Shown one piece after another: positions 22,297 through 33,877 of a stretch of 64,000 nucleotides of DNA. How positions within the stretch are numbered: position 1 is the stretch's first letter; each line of letters starts with the position of its first letter. Origin of the DNA: Anopheles merus. Lineage: Eukaryota > Arthropoda > Insecta > Diptera > Culicidae. Under the pieces are notes generated by a model that made no database searches, had not been told where the DNA came from, and worked only from the letters and a program-made list of their open reading frames with translations. Location: contig NC_054082.1 of the NCBI RefSeq assembly GCF_017562075.2, positions 62,667,822-62,731,821 of the forward strand, written 5' to 3'. The translations under genes were made by a program, and so were the position numbers.

Positions 22297-23313
22297 TTGT
22301 CCAAAATGTCGAAATATTTCGTTTCAAATCCAAACGGCCGCTGCCGCTTGTGTACGGAACAGGATGGAGACGTGCGGCATATAATCGCTTGCACTGATTG
22401 CGATAGACAATTCCATCTCGCTTGTGCAAGGTTGGATAAAAAACCTACGGATGTATGGTTCTGTATCCAATGCACTGAGATTAGGAAAGAAAAACTTAAT
22501 CTTCATTCTATTCGTCAAGAAAGTGCTAGCACCTCGGTTGACAAAAAGGAAGATTTGTTGGAAGTTGCCTTAGGCCAACTAGCCCTGAGTCAGGAAAATT
22601 CGAACAAACAAATGCAGGAACTGATGCAGGTTGTAGCGAATCTAATGGCCCAAAGGGAATTGTCTCATACTGAGACAATCATAAGACGTCAGTCTTTAAT
22701 GCCGTTACCTAAATTTGGAGGAAGTCCAAAGGAATGGGCATTTTTTAAGAAAACGTTCGACGATACGAGCGAAGAGGGTAAATTCACCAATTTGGAAAAT
22801 TTAACCCGTTTGAGACAATCCTTGTACGGCGCCGCATTGGATAATGTACGGCAACTGATAATGGAATCGGAAAATGTCAAGGAAATCATGAAAAGCTTAG
22901 AAACGGCCTATGGTAGACCATCTTTGGTTTACTCAGAATTATTGGCAGATTTGCACAAATTAAAAAAGGACTCGAAAACAATCGTGTCGGATATGGTAAA
23001 GGCACTAAACAATCTCGTGCTGGCAGCAAGGCTCATGAATATGCGTAGATACGTAGAGGACCATAGGTTAGCTATCGAGCTAACCGCAAAACTTCCTTAC
23101 AACATCAAGATGGATCGCATGAAGTATTTAATTCAAGCAAAATCCGAGATGGACGTGCTGACTATAACTGACTTGACTGAATGGCTTAAGCCATATGCTA
23201 TCGAGCAGGAAATGATGAACACGATGCACGCACAAGAGCATTCCGATAGAGGGAATCTTCACGTTCACAATTCGGGAAAAATGCAAAAAACATTTTCTCC
23301 TAGAACGAGCGAA
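22297..23313 (+). pseudogene. gag: BEL-1 Gag with N-terminal PHD finger (interrupted by copia-1)
   Basis: Residues 16-59 form a C4HC3 PHD finger: Cys16, Cys19, Cys32, Cys35, His40, Cys43, Cys56, Cys59. A glutamine-rich coiled stretch and a BEL-type capsid domain follow (LPKFGGSPKEWAFFKKTFD, LRQSLYGAALDNVRQ, LVYSELLADLHKLKK, LAIELTAKLPYNIKMDRMKYL; DUF1759 type). Gag builds the particle; the PHD finger could read histone tails or bind nucleic acid, but that is inference. The frame is cut after codon 339 by copia-1 and resumes in phase at 28150. Confidence 0.85.
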
Positions 23314-23518
23314 TGTTAAGAATAAGCAACGTTTTGTTGTTTGGGTTTGACAGTACTGGTGTACGGTAGTATATAAGCGAACGAAAAATTGTGAACTTGT
23401 ACAGTTGCGTCTCAGGAATAAAAGAATTAACATCGAAGCTTGGTCGTTGTTCTTTTTGATCAAAGTTCGTCGCGTTCATTTCTCGGTTGATGGTTTGCTT
23501 TTCGTCGCTGTTTTAACA
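23314..23518 (+). repeat. copia-1 5' LTR
   Basis: 205 bp, matching 27940-28144 except for TGTTAAG against TGTTGAG. It contains GTAGTATATAAGC as a likely TATA box near 23368 and AATAAAAG as a poly(A) signal near 23419. Confidence 0.95.
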
Positions 23519-23532
23519 GGTTATGGGCCCAG
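23519..23532 (+). other. copia-1 primer-binding site
   Basis: GGTTATGGGCCCAG, identical to the corresponding site of copia-2 at 29910. Copia-type elements prime from an internal half of initiator tRNA-Met, which reads this way; stated from knowledge of the family. Confidence 0.75.
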
Positions 23533-23580
23533 TGTTTGTGCCAGTAATTGTTCTGTTGTATTAAAAACTCCGGTGTAATC

Positions 23581-24899
23581 ATGACGTCTTTGCAAGTGGT
23601 ACTCCCTCGTTTGGGAGAGGATAATTTTGAAATTTGGAAATTCCGTGTAGAGATGGAATTATTGCGGCAAGATTTATCCAAGTATGTGATAGATGCTAAG
23701 CCGGAAATTCCGACTAATGACTGGAAAACTGGTGATGCAAAGACGCGTGGAGTGATTAGTGCAACGGTGGACGATAACCAACTGGTTCATATTATGAATA
23801 AGCAAACCGCGAAAGAAATGTGGGACTCACTCTGCTCTGTTCATAAGAGTAGCGGGCTACCATCAGTGATATGCGTGCTAAGGAAATTGTGTTCCCTTAA
23901 ACTTCCAGAGGATGGAAATTTACCGGCTCATCTCAATGAAATGGTAAAACTGCATGCACGTCTACAAGCAGTAGATGAGGGACTCAAGGATCGTGTGTTT
24001 ATGGCGCTAATATTGTCGAGTTTACCGCAATCGTATGATAGCCTGATAGTGTCCCTGGAAAATCGCCCTGAAGCCGAGTTGACTTCGGAATTCGCAATGA
24101 ACAAATTGCGTGAGGAATATCGTAGAAGGTCTGAGAGTGGTGCCAGTGTTGGAACGGATGAAACTGCGTTTAGCGTTCAATCACCAAAAGACAAAGTGAT
24201 ATGTTATCATTGTCGCAAACCTGGACACTTTCGGCGAGATTGTCCAAAGTTCAAAAAGAATAAAGGACAGCAAAAGGTATTTGCAAACCTTATGACTGCG
24301 ATGAGTGGAAATAGTTGGATAATTGACAGTGGTGCCAGCCGGCACATGTGCAACGACGTCAAGATGTTTCAAACGTTAGATAGTTTTTCCAAGCATGATG
24401 CCGTACATGTTACATTGGCGGATGGAAAAACGATAAAAGCAACAGGTCTAGGACAGTGTGCTGTAAGTGGCCCTAAAGAAAAAGTTTTTGTGAAAGACGT
24501 ATTATTTGTGCCGACTTTACGCAGTAATTTGCTGTCAGTTGCTTGTTTTTGTGAGGAAGGTTATCAAGTAATCTTCACAAAGGAGTCCTGTGAAATTCAC
24601 AAAAACAACGTTTGTATGATTCAAGGTTCCTTGCGCAATAACCTATACACGCACCGTACAGAATCAGCATACGTTGTATGCGAGAATAATGGTGATTGTT
24701 GTGTGCATCAGTGGCATAAACGATTCGGCCACCGTGAAAATAGTGCGATCCAAAGTTTGTTCAAGAAAAATATGTGTACTGGTGCTGGTGTAAAAACATG
24801 CGCGTGTGATTTCACTTGTGAAGTGTGTTTGGAGGGAAAATTGTCTAGAACAAAGATCCCGAAATGCGCTGAGCGACGCACTAATGAAATACTAGAAAT
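23581..24899 (+). pseudogene. gag-pol: copia-1 Gag, protease and pre-integrase domain (first part)
   Basis: Starts at the ATG of MTSLQVVLPRLGEDNFEIW. A UBN2-type Gag (EMWDSLCSVH, LPQSYDSLIVSLE) is followed by a CCHC knuckle (CYHCRKPGHFRRDC, about 24202-24243), the copia protease (WIIDSGASRHM), and the pre-integrase zinc domain (HQWHKRFGHREN...CEVCLEGK). The frame then meets the hAT MITE at 24900 and stops inside it at 24948. Without the MITE and one copy of its target duplication it joins the integrase in phase. Confidence 0.9.
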
Positions 24900-25256
24900 C
24901 AGTGGCGGATTAAGGGTGTCGGGGGCCCTAGGCGGTAAAACGAGTTGAGGCCCCCTGTAAATGGTAAGTGGTGTTCGGGGCGGGGGATGGGGTGGGGTGT
25001 AAACTGGCTGTTGGGAGATTGAACGTCGTCGGGGGGCCCTACGATCATCAGTCACAGACTCTGACACAGAGGTTTGCTGGCGGGGAGGGGGGGGGGTGCA
25101 ATTGATTCGCCAGCATCCACCCGTCCATCCTTCCGGGGGCCCTTTGCGCTAGTACTCTGTCCATACAGCATACTATAGAATGGTGGCCTACGGGGCCCCT
25201 TAATCGGCGGGGCCCCAGGCGACCGCCTAGTCCGCCTACCGTTAGATCCGCCACTG
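24900..25256. mobile_element. hAT MITE, copy 1, inside copia-1
   Basis: 357 bp with inverted ends CAGTGGCGGAT and ATCCGCCACTG, flanked by a direct 8-bp CTAGAAAT (24892-24899, 25257-25264). An 8-bp duplication and CAGTGGCGG ends are typical of hAT. The interior is GC-rich with long G and C runs and has no coding capacity. A diverged relative lies at 48459-48797. Confidence 0.9.
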
Positions 25257-25264
25257 CTAGAAAT

Positions 25265-26138
25265 AGTGCACAGTGATGTGTGTGGCCCCATGCCGGTCGA
25301 AACCCCGAGTGGAAATCGTTATTTCCTAACACTAATCGACGATTACAGTGAATACACATATGTGTATCTCTTGCGTTCGAAATCGGATGTGTGTGACAAG
25401 ATAATAAATTTTGTGAGATTAGTGAAAAATCAGCTCGGGAAAATACCAAAAGTGATTCGATCGGACGGAGGCGGAGAGTATACAAGTGAAAAATTGAAAA
25501 ACTTCTATAGAAAAGAAGGTATTTTGCTGCAAACATCAACCGCATACACGCCGCAACAAAACGGAGTTGCAGAAAGAAGAGACCGGTATTTGCAGGAAAT
25601 GACAACCGTGATGCTTTTGGGTGCTGGTTTGAACAAAACATATTGGGGGGAAGCAGTAATTTGTGCGGCTTACTTGCAAAATCGTTTGCCATCCAACGCG
25701 GTGAATAATACTCCATACGAAATGTGGTTCAAAAGAAAACCAAAAGTGGATCATCTCCGGGCATATGGTTGTAGTGCTTGGGTACATATTCCCAAAAATA
25801 AGCGTGTAAAGTTTGCGAGCAAGGCGAAGAAACTCACACTTATCGGCTATTCTGAAGAACAAAAGGCATACCGTTTTGTTGACGTAAAGACGGCCAAAAT
25901 AACAGTGAGTCGTGATGCCAAATTCCTGGAAAACGAGCATCCAAGCAGCCGATGTGAGGAACACACGAGTAGCCAGCGCGAAGACAATAGCATTGTTGTT
26001 TTCGATACAGCTCCTCATTGTGTCGAAAATGCAACAATATCATCGGATGGAGAGGATGAACAATCGCTGGATTCCGGAGAAACTGAGTTTCTGGATCCAT
26101 ACGCTGACTTCGATGAACAATTGACCGACGAGGACAAT
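25265..26138 (+). pseudogene. pol: copia-1 integrase (second part)
   Basis: Integrase core with the catalytic triad in HSDVCGP, IRSDGGGEY and NGVAERRDRY, followed by the copia-type C-terminal region (AYGCSAWVHIPKNKR, KLTLIGYSEEQKAYRF) and an acidic linker. It joins the previous part in phase across the MITE. It stops within the SINE inserted at 26139, in the linker before the RT. Confidence 0.9.
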
Positions 26139-26341
26139 CTTCTTCTTCTTTGGCTCAACAACCGATGCCGGTCAAGGCCTGCCAACCCACTTGTGGGGTT
26201 GGCTTTCAGTGACTTATTGATTTCCCCCCATAGCAGGATAGTCAGTCCTACGTATGGCGGCACGGTCTATTTGGGGCTTGAACCCATGACGGGCATGTTG
26301 TTAAGTCGTACGAGTTGACGACTGTACCATGAGACCGGCCC
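26139..26341 (-). mobile_element. tRNA-derived SINE, copy 2, inside copia-1
   Basis: Full-length minus-strand copy with a (CTT)n tail complement at its left end and the tRNA-like head at its right. Flanked by a direct 19-bp duplication (ATTGACCGACGAGGACAAT at 26120-26138 and 26342-26360), which shows target-primed insertion by a LINE machinery. Removing the SINE and one duplicate restores the copia-1 frame. Confidence 0.92.
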
Positions 26342-26342
26342 A

Positions 26343-27939
26343 TTGACCGACGAGGACAATGCGGTGAGTAATTTGCCTGTACGCGAAACTCGTGGAAAGC
26401 TGCCGAGTTACTTGGACGAGTTCATCGTTGGTGTTGCACACATCGAAGAAGAGCCGACAACGTGGGCGGAGGCGATGAATTCGACCAACTCTAATTCGTG
26501 GAAAGCGGCTATGGACTGTGAGCTAAGATCGCATGAAAAGAACAACACATGGTGTTTGGTGGATTTACCGGCGGGTAAGAAAGCGATTGGGAGTCGTTGG
26601 GTGTTTAAAATGAAGAAAGATGAAAAAGGACAGGTAGTGCGATTCAAAGCAAGAATAGTTGCGCAGGGTTTTAATCAAATATACGGTACGGATTACGATG
26701 AAACATTTGCGCCGGTTACCAAATATAATACTGTTCGCACATTACTAGCGATAGCTGGTAGAGATAATTTAGTTGTAAAACATTTTGATGTTGAGACAGC
26801 CATCATGGAAATTTAGAAGAAGAAATTTATATGCGCCAACCTCCTGGTTATGAAGAACGCGGAAAAGAAGATAAAGTTTGTTTTTTGAGGAGGAGCATTT
26901 ATGGCTTAAAACAATCAGCAAGGTGCTGGAATCTTACTCTTAGTAATGTAGTTGAAAAGATGGATTTCAAGGCAAGTCAAGCTGACCCTTGTCTGTTTGT
27001 GCGTTCCGATGTATTCTTAATCGTTTATGTTGATGATATATTAGTCGCATGTAAAGATGAAAACAGTATCACTAAGGTTTTCGGAGAATTAAAGAAACAT
27101 TTTGCGATTAAAATGCTAGGCGACGTAAAACCTTTTTTAGGAATTCAGGTGATTAGAAATGATAAAGGTTTTTTTAGTTTGAGTGCTAAAACACATATAG
27201 AAGGTCTCATTTCAAAATTGGGTTTAGAAAATGCAAATATAACTAAAACTCCAATGGACGTAGGATTTTTACGTGATGAAAACCCAAGTAAAACGCTGCT
27301 GATTGCGCTAGGCCAGATATTTCCGCTAGTGTAGGATTTCTTGGCAGAAAGTTTAATGAACCCACGGAAAAGGACTGGGTTGCTGCAAAACGTGTAGTCA
27401 GATATCTAAAAGGCACAAAGGATTGGTGTTTGAATCTTGGAGGGACAAGTAATCAAAAGTTGGAAGCCTTCTCAGACGCTGATTGGGCAGGTGATATGAG
27501 CTCAAGGAAATCTACAACAGGATTCGTAGTATTTTATGCAGGAGGAGTAATATCATGGGCAAGTAGACGCCAAACTAGTGTAAGTTTGTCTTCAATGGAG
27601 GCTGAATACTGTTCATTAACTGAAGTATGTCAGGAGATAATATGGCTTAGACGTTTATTAAATGATATGGGTGAGTCAGTTAACGAACCTACGGTGATAT
27701 ATGAAGACAATCAAGCATGTATAAGTTTCGCGGAATCGGGTAGATGCACAAGACGATCAAAACACATTGAGACTAAAATTTTCTTTGTCAAAGGTTTAAT
27801 AGACAATAATGTAGTTCAGATCAGGTACTGCCCAAGTGCAGAAATGAAAGCGGACATTCTGACCAAACCTTTAGGTGCGATCAAACATGTAAATATGTCT
27901 AAATACTTGAATTTTACAAGTCAAAACGTTGAGGAGGAG
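26343..27939 (+). pseudogene. pol: copia-1 reverse transcriptase and RNase H (third part)
   Basis: RT_Ty1/copia begins at TWAEAMNS and NTWCLVDLPAGKKAIGSRWVF and includes AQGFNQIYGTDYDETFAPV. A frame break near 26800 is followed by MRQPPGYEER, YGLKQSARCWN and the catalytic VYVDDILVA (about 27021-27050). Near 27290 roughly 30 codons of the RT-RNase H connection are missing and the frame changes (reading resumes at RPDISASVGFL). RNase H follows (AFSDADWAGD, LSSMEAEY, YEDNQACI, KHIETKIFFVK) and ends at 27943-27945. Not functional as it stands. Confidence 0.9.
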
Positions 27940-28144
27940 TGTTGAGAATAAGCAACGTTTTGTTGTTTGGGTTTGACAGTACTGGTGTACGGTAGTATAT
28001 AAGCGAACGAAAAATTGTGAACTTGTACAGTTGCGTCTCAGGAATAAAAGAATTAACATCGAAGCTTGGTCGTTGTTCTTTTTGATCAAAGTTCGTCGCG
28101 TTCATTTCTCGGTTGATGGTTTGCTTTTCGTCGCTGTTTTAACA
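27940..28144 (+). repeat. copia-1 3' LTR
   Basis: 205 bp, TG...CA, preceded by a purine tract and followed by the GCGAA target duplication. Confidence 0.95.
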
Positions 28145-28149
28145 GCGAA

Positions 28150-28852
28150 ACCCTTGGGCAAAAGGGATCGCCTAATCCCGTACCACAAACGAGTGGACGT
28201 AAGGAACAGCCAAACAGGTTTAACAATAAACGTTGCCTAGTTTGCAATAAGACAACTCGATGTTACGCCCTTGTAATTCAGAGCATTTCTGAACGGCTGA
28301 AAATAGCTATTAATAAACAGTTATGTCTGGGTTGTTTGAGTTCAAATACCCACAAGGCAGCTGAGTGCCGAAAGGCGCGCGAATGCGGAATTAAAGGATG
28401 CGTAAAGAAGCATCATAGAATGCTTCACGACACCAACTTATCCGATAACACGCCTCCGCGCGAGGGTGTAAATCAAGAAGGTTTTAATAACCACCACGTC
28501 GTAGAACCGGTATCGTCCACGTTGTATCAAGTAGTTCCGGTAACACTGATAAACAATGACAAGTCCGTCGCGACACATGCCTTTTTAGATACGGGATCAT
28601 CGCTTACCTTGTTAGATTCAGATGTGGCGGACTCACTGTCATTACAGGGAGAAAAGAGACCGCTTCAATTAATCTGCACAAGAACAGCAGTCCAATCATG
28701 AGGACAGCCAAAGCGTACAAGTGAGAATCAAGGGGGTGACCAAGAAAGGGTACACCTTGAAAGGTGTCAGAACTGTTAAGAATCTGATGTTACCAACTCA
28801 AACGTTTAATTACTCGGAATTCTTTGAACCGAGCGCAACGAAACCTCTTTGA
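28150..28852 (+). pseudogene. gag-pol: BEL-1 gag end and protease, resumed after copia-1
   Basis: Continues the BEL-1 frame. Two Cys/His knuckles (CLVCNKTTRCYALV; CLGCLSSNTHKAAEC and the CGIKGCVKKHH motif) lead into an aspartic protease with FLDTGSSLTLLDS. A frame change near 28690 is followed by more protease-like sequence (VRIKGVTKKGYTLKGVRTV) and a TGA at 28850-28852. The RT, RNase H and integrase that should follow are absent; only 137 bp remain before the 3' LTR. Confidence 0.85.
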
Positions 28853-28989
28853 ACTGATGAAATTAAACTCTAGGTGAGCGATATATCGAGCAGATTAGAA
28901 CACACATTACCCGATTAACAATAATGTCTCCACGATGTACTACCAGTCGCGTGAATCTGGTAAAACTAGCAGTTTTACGAGGGGCAGAA

Positions 28990-29856
28990 TGTTGAGAACG
29001 CGACAATCCAGATTTTTTATATTTCCTTCTAACCATAAAATAGACTAAAATACGATAGTTTAAAAGTACTCGAGAACAGACGTACCATCAAGGAGACAAA
29101 CATAATGTTATCCTAAACCCTTCAAGTAGGGCCATCTGGTTTTTGACTTGCATTTTTTAGCGGTCCATTACTTCAATTCATTTCAAACCTATAACGGTTA
29201 ACTTAGGATTACAGCATGCATGTGTGTCAAGCTAGACCAATTCCTTAGAAGAGTAGAAAAATTCTACATCCATTTTTCTCACGGCCGTAAAATTGTTAAA
29301 CCTAAATCACTCAAACGTAGATGCGTTAATAACATTAACCAGATCATGAATTCGAAAGCAATAAGTTCAAGTATTTGTCAATGATGCAATACATCCGGAA
29401 CATGCACCACAGAATTCAAGTGTTAGGTACAGTCACGCCAAAAAGGGAAAACCACAACGCCTGCAATCAATGCAACAATTTGTTCTCACCAGAGAAAGCA
29501 ATAAAAAAGGGATCACATTTCCTTCAGGATAACGCTTGACATAAAACAGAACCAGAAAACCTCTCAGAAGAATGCGTAGGCGTGGCGAAAAGGGAAAAGG
29601 CTAGCGACACGAACATATGCGTAAAAGGAAGATAAAATAACCTTTCCACAATAGAAGAATAGTATATAAGAATTCATTTTGATTCTGAATAAACACTTGC
29701 TATTTAGATCTAAAAGAGAAAAGATCTGTGTGTCAGTGTCGGAAGTTCTTTTTTTCCTCGTCTTTAAAAGGTGGTACTGCCAGCGCGTTGGCAACGGACT
29801 CGATCTATCGTCTGATCGAGCCAAAAAAGGTTTTGTAAACGCCTCGATGTTTTACA
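28990..29856 (+). repeat. BEL-1 3' LTR
   Basis: 867 bp, same length as the 5' LTR, ends TTTTACA and is followed by the ACACG target duplication at 29857-29861. Confidence 0.92.
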
Positions 29857-29983
29857 ACACGTGCTTCTGTCTATTCCTAATTTCCCTACGGCACTGCAAA
29901 TCTCTAACAGGTTATGGGCCCAGGGCCATAAGAGGCAACATCGGAATAGAGAAAAGGTTTTTGATTAATCGTGCGAGCGAAAG

Positions 29984-30691
29984 ATGGACGGTAATCGGTT
30001 CAGCATGGCGAAGCTCAACAACAACAACTAGAGTAGTTGGCGTTTCAAGTTTGAGTTGCTGCTTGTACGGGATGAACTTTGGCACCACGTCGAGCCGGGA
30101 GTAAAACCCGCAGACGTATACCAAGCGACATGGGATGCTGGTGTGGCCAAGACCCGTGCGAGCATCGGGCTGCTGATTGATGATAATCAACACGGGCTGA
30201 TCCGGAACTCCACTACAGCACGAGAAGCGTGGCTGTCGCTGCAGAATCATCACAGAAAGTCAACACTAACCTCAAAAGTGTGGCTGTTGAAGCGCGTATG
30301 TGACAAGCGGTTCGAGGAAGGCGATGATATGGGGGAGCACCTTTTTACGATGGAGGAGCTGTTCGAGCAGCTGGCGAATGCAGGACAGGAATTGGCCGAA
30401 AACCTCCGGGTCGCGATGATCCTGAGGAGCTTGCCGAGCTCGTTCGACACTCTTACCACCGCCGTGGAGATCCGCGCTGATGCGGACCTTACGATCGAAT
30501 TGCTGAGGAGAAAGCTGCTGGATGAAGTGCAGAAACATCAGGATTCGAGCCAGAACGCTGCCCTAAAAGTCGACAGCGAAAAACGGGGGAAGAAGAAGCC
30601 TTCCGTTTGTTACCATTGCAACGTAGCAGGTCACAAGAAGACGAACTGCCCACAGCTGAAAGGGTCAACGGAAGGCAGCTCAAAGCCATGA
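29984..30691 (+). pseudogene. gag: copia-2 Gag with early stop
   Basis: The likely start is the ATG at 29984-29986 (MDGNRFSMAKLNNNN), with a TAG at 30029-30031 after codon 15. The frame then continues open: FKFELLLVRDELWHHVEPG, AREAWLSLQNHHR, LRVAMILRSLPSSFDTL, and a knuckle CYHCNVAGHKKTNC (about 30607-30648). An ATG inside, at 30056, could restart translation but would lose the start of the domain. A frame break near 30670-30690 separates it from protease. UBN2-type copia Gag. Confidence 0.85.
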
Positions 30692-30695
30692 GGTT

Positions 30696-31931
30696 TTGTG
30701 GCTTACCTTAAGTAGGTTAAGTGAAAACGTATCGTTTGCTCTTGGCTGCAGCTTGCGGCAGGTTTCGGATAATTCTAAACCATGGGTGATTGATTCCGGT
30801 GCATCAAGCCATGCTGTTGCTGACCGTAGTTTTTTCGGCGAGATCCATAAAAGCGATATTAAATGGGTGAAACTAGCCGACGGTAAACGAGCACCAGTAG
30901 AGGGACAGGGATGCGGAACGGTAACATGTTACGATGAAAATTATCAGCCCAGAGAGATTAGCTTAAGCGTAGCGCTATATACTCCCAATTCATCCATGAA
31001 TTTGTTGTCGGTGCCACAGCTTGTTAAGAAACGTTCCGTTGTCACATTTGATGCAAATGGGTGTCGAATATCAAACGGAAAGGATACAATTGCCTTCGCC
31101 ACTTTGATCGACGGATTGTATCGACTAAAACAGCCTAACGAGGTAGTCATGATCAATGATAGCCGGCATAACAACGATTGTTGCCACGTTTGGCATAGAC
31201 GGTTTGGTCACCGAGATAAGTACGCGATTAAACAATTAATCAAAGAAAACCTCGTAAATGGAATAAGGGTTAACGAGTGCGGCATAAATGAACCATGCGA
31301 ATGTTGTATGAAAAGCAAAACAACGCGCACACCTTTTCTTAAAGAATCGTTATCTTCGACAAAAGCTCCAATGGATCTAGTTCACACGGACATTTGCGGT
31401 CCAGTAGAAGTTCCTTCAGCTAGCAGCTTCCGGTATTTCATGACGGTTATAGCCGATTACTCGAGGTATTGCGTGCTATACTTCCTAAAACAGAAATCCG
31501 AAGTACCAAACAAGCTGGAAGACTACGTGGCATTAGCAGAGAATCTGTTTGGACAGAAACCAAAGATTATACGTTCGGATCAAGGAGGAGAGTATTCTGG
31601 GCAAAAGCTTCGGGCGTTTTACAAAAGAAACGGCATTCAAGCCCAATTTACAGCGGTGTACAGTCCACAACAGAATGGCGTTGCGGAGCGTAAAAACCGC
31701 TATCTCGTGGAAATGACCAGGTGTATGCTTTTCGATGCTAACCTTCATGAGCGTTATTGGGCCGAAGCGTTGAATACTGCCGTCTACTTACAAAATATTT
31801 TGCCTGCTAAATCCACAAAGCTGACACCATATGAAATTTTTTCATGGAGTGAAACCGGAGGTTGGGCATCTAAAGATTTTCGGGTGCAAGGCGTGGGTCC
31901 ACATACCAAAGGAAAAACGAAAGAAGCTTAG
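30696..31931 (+). pseudogene. pol: copia-2 protease and integrase
   Basis: Protease WVIDSGASSHAV near the start, pre-integrase zinc domain (CHVWHRRFGHRDK...CECCMKSKTTRT) and integrase core with HTDICGPV, IRSDQGGEY and NGVAERKNRY. The frame is lost at a run of six T (31837-31842), where one base too many moves the reading away from the C-terminal integrase region; the correct register continues in the next part. Confidence 0.9.
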
Positions 31932-33639
31932 TGCCACTGCAAGACAACTAACGTTCGTCGGATACTCTGGCGAACACAAAGCTTACAGATTCCTAGACCA
32001 AGGGACCCAACGCATCATTACCAGTAGAGACGCTAGATTCATTGAAAGTTACTCCAAACAAACGAACAATAAAGCAACCAATGAAGAGGATAGTCATGAA
32101 GAAATCGTATACGAATCAATACTGAAAAGAAACAGTCCGATTGATGATCCTATCGAAGAGTACGCTACGATCGAAGACACAGATAATTTCGATTCGGTGA
32201 ACAGCGACGATGATAGCTCATCATCGACTAACACGACAAACGAGCCAAGAAGGTCAACTCGTACAACCAGAGGGATACCTCCGCAGCGCTACATAGAAGT
32301 CACCGGTTGCGCAAGTAACGAAATGGGAGAACCTCGAAGTTACACAGAGGCCATCCAAAGCCCAGAAAAGAGCGCTTGGCAATCTGCAATGGAGGAGGAG
32401 ATCAATTCTCTTCACGAAAACGAAACATGGGAGTTGGTAAAGCCACCACCTGGGAGGAAAATAGTCGGCTGTAAATGGACGTACAAGAAGAAGCTCGATG
32501 AGAATGGCCAAGTCGTACGATACAAAGCGAGACTAGTAGCACAAGGCTTCTCACAACAGTACGGTACAGACTACGACGAGGTGTTCGCTCCCGTGGCAAA
32601 AGAGACAACACTAAGAACAATTTTGTCAGTAGCAAACCGCACAAACATGATCGTCAAACATCTCGATATTAGATATGCATATCTTTATGCTGACCTGAAA
32701 GAAGAAGTGTACATAAAACAACCCCCAGGGTTTCATGAAAACGACGATCTGGTCTGTAAATTGAAAAGAAGTCTGTACGGTTTAAAACAGTCAGCACGAG
32801 CATGGAACAAGAAAATCGACGGAACGTTCAGAAGAATGGGGTGTAAACCCGGTGAAGCAGATTCATGCCTGTACACCCGCAACAGCGCAGGTAAACGATG
32901 CTTCATACTTATCTATGTCGACGACATGTTAGTAATTTGCGACACGGACGAGGAGTATCGCAGCATTTGCAACACGCTTCAAAAGGAGTTCAAAGTCTCG
33001 AACCTAGGAGACATACGACAATTCCTCGGGATACATGTAGAAAAGGTAAACGGCATTTATACCCTAAATCAGAAAAGCTACATCGAAAAGATTGTTGATC
33101 ACTTCGGACACGAGAACGCTAAACCGTCAAAGGTACCAATAGATCCCGGGTACATAAAGCAAAAGGAGGAGAATCTTATGGAAACCAATACCTCGTACAG
33201 ATCGTTGGTTGGAAGTTTGCTATATGTAGCGGTGAATACTAGGCCTGACATATGCATTAGCACATCTCTATTGTGCAGGAAAGTTTCAAACCCGACTGAT
33301 CGGGATTGGACTGAAGCAAAACGTGTCATACGCTACCTTAAGGGCACAAAGAATCTGCGCCTTCACTTGGGCAATGGACAGGGACACCTAGAGTGCTTTG
33401 CCGACGCCGATTGGGCTGGCAACGAGCAAGACAGAAAATCCAACTCAGGATTTCTCATCAAGTACGGTGGAGGGTTGGTAAGCTGGGGAACCAGGAAGCA
33501 AACGTGCGTATCACTTTCTTCCACAGAAGCCGAATTCGTGGCATTGTCTGTATGCTGTCAGGAACTGCTATGGATCAAAAGGCTGCTAGGCGACCTCGGT
33601 GAGGAAAACCACGAACCAACCAGTCGTGTGGGAGGATAA
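31831..33639 (+). pseudogene. pol: copia-2 reverse transcriptase and RNase H
   Basis: Starts in the end of the integrase (FGCKAWVHIPKEKRKKL), passes an acidic serine-rich linker, then RT (WELVKPPPGRKIVGCKW, AQGFSQQYGTDYDEVFAPV, YGLKQSARAWN, IYVDDMLVI at about 32911-32937) and RNase H (CFADADWAGNEQDRK, LSSTEAEFVAL). The end of RNase H is split by two more frame breaks near 33605 and 33735 (VVWEDNQSCI, SKHIDTKHAF and MTKPIGRSKL lie in three registers), up to about 33849. Confidence 0.9.
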
Positions 33640-33877
33640 CCAATCGTGCATCAAGATGGTCGAATCAGATCGAATCGACAGCCGCTCCAAACACATCGAC
33701 ACAAAACATGCCTTCACTAAGGACCTGCGGAAAGGGGTGTCATCGAGTTGCAGTACCTGCCGACCGAAAACATGGAAGCTGACCTGATGACGAAGCCGAT
33801 CGGACGAAGCAAGCTGGAGCGCCATCGGATGGCAATCGGCGTTGAGTGAACGCAAACGTGTCCACGTTGAGGAGGAG

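Larger units (their letters stand above)
23314..28144 (+). mobile_element. Ty1/copia retrotransposon (copia-1) inserted in BEL-1 gag
   Basis: Two 205-bp LTRs (23314-23518, 27940-28144) with TG...CA ends, one visible difference, flanked by a direct 5-bp GCGAA (23309-23313, 28145-28149). GGTTATGGGCCCAG directly after the 5' LTR fits the internal initiator-tRNA-Met primer site known for copia elements. A purine tract GAGGAGGAG precedes the 3' LTR. Gag, protease, integrase, RT and RNase H are present in copia order but broken by a hAT MITE, a SINE, a frameshift and a deletion. Confidence 0.95.
20683..29856 (+). mobile_element. BEL/Pao retrotransposon (BEL-1), internally deleted
   Basis: Two 867-bp LTRs (20683-21549 and 28990-29856) beginning TGTTGAG and ending TACA, flanked by a direct 5-bp ACACG (20678-20682, 29857-29861). 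A primer-binding region TGGTGGCTCC follows the 5' LTR and a purine tract GAGGGGCAGAA precedes the 3' LTR. Inside are a gag, a knuckle and protease region, and nothing of RT, RNase H or integrase, so most of pol has been deleted. Copia-1 is inserted in gag. It sits inside the 5' LTR of copia-2. The LTRs differ at about six places by eye, so the insertion is recent. Confidence 0.92.

Noticed and set aside
25048..26263. Minus-strand frames up to 222 codons
   Set aside because: They lie opposite the copia-1 integrase and the hAT MITE and have no family features.
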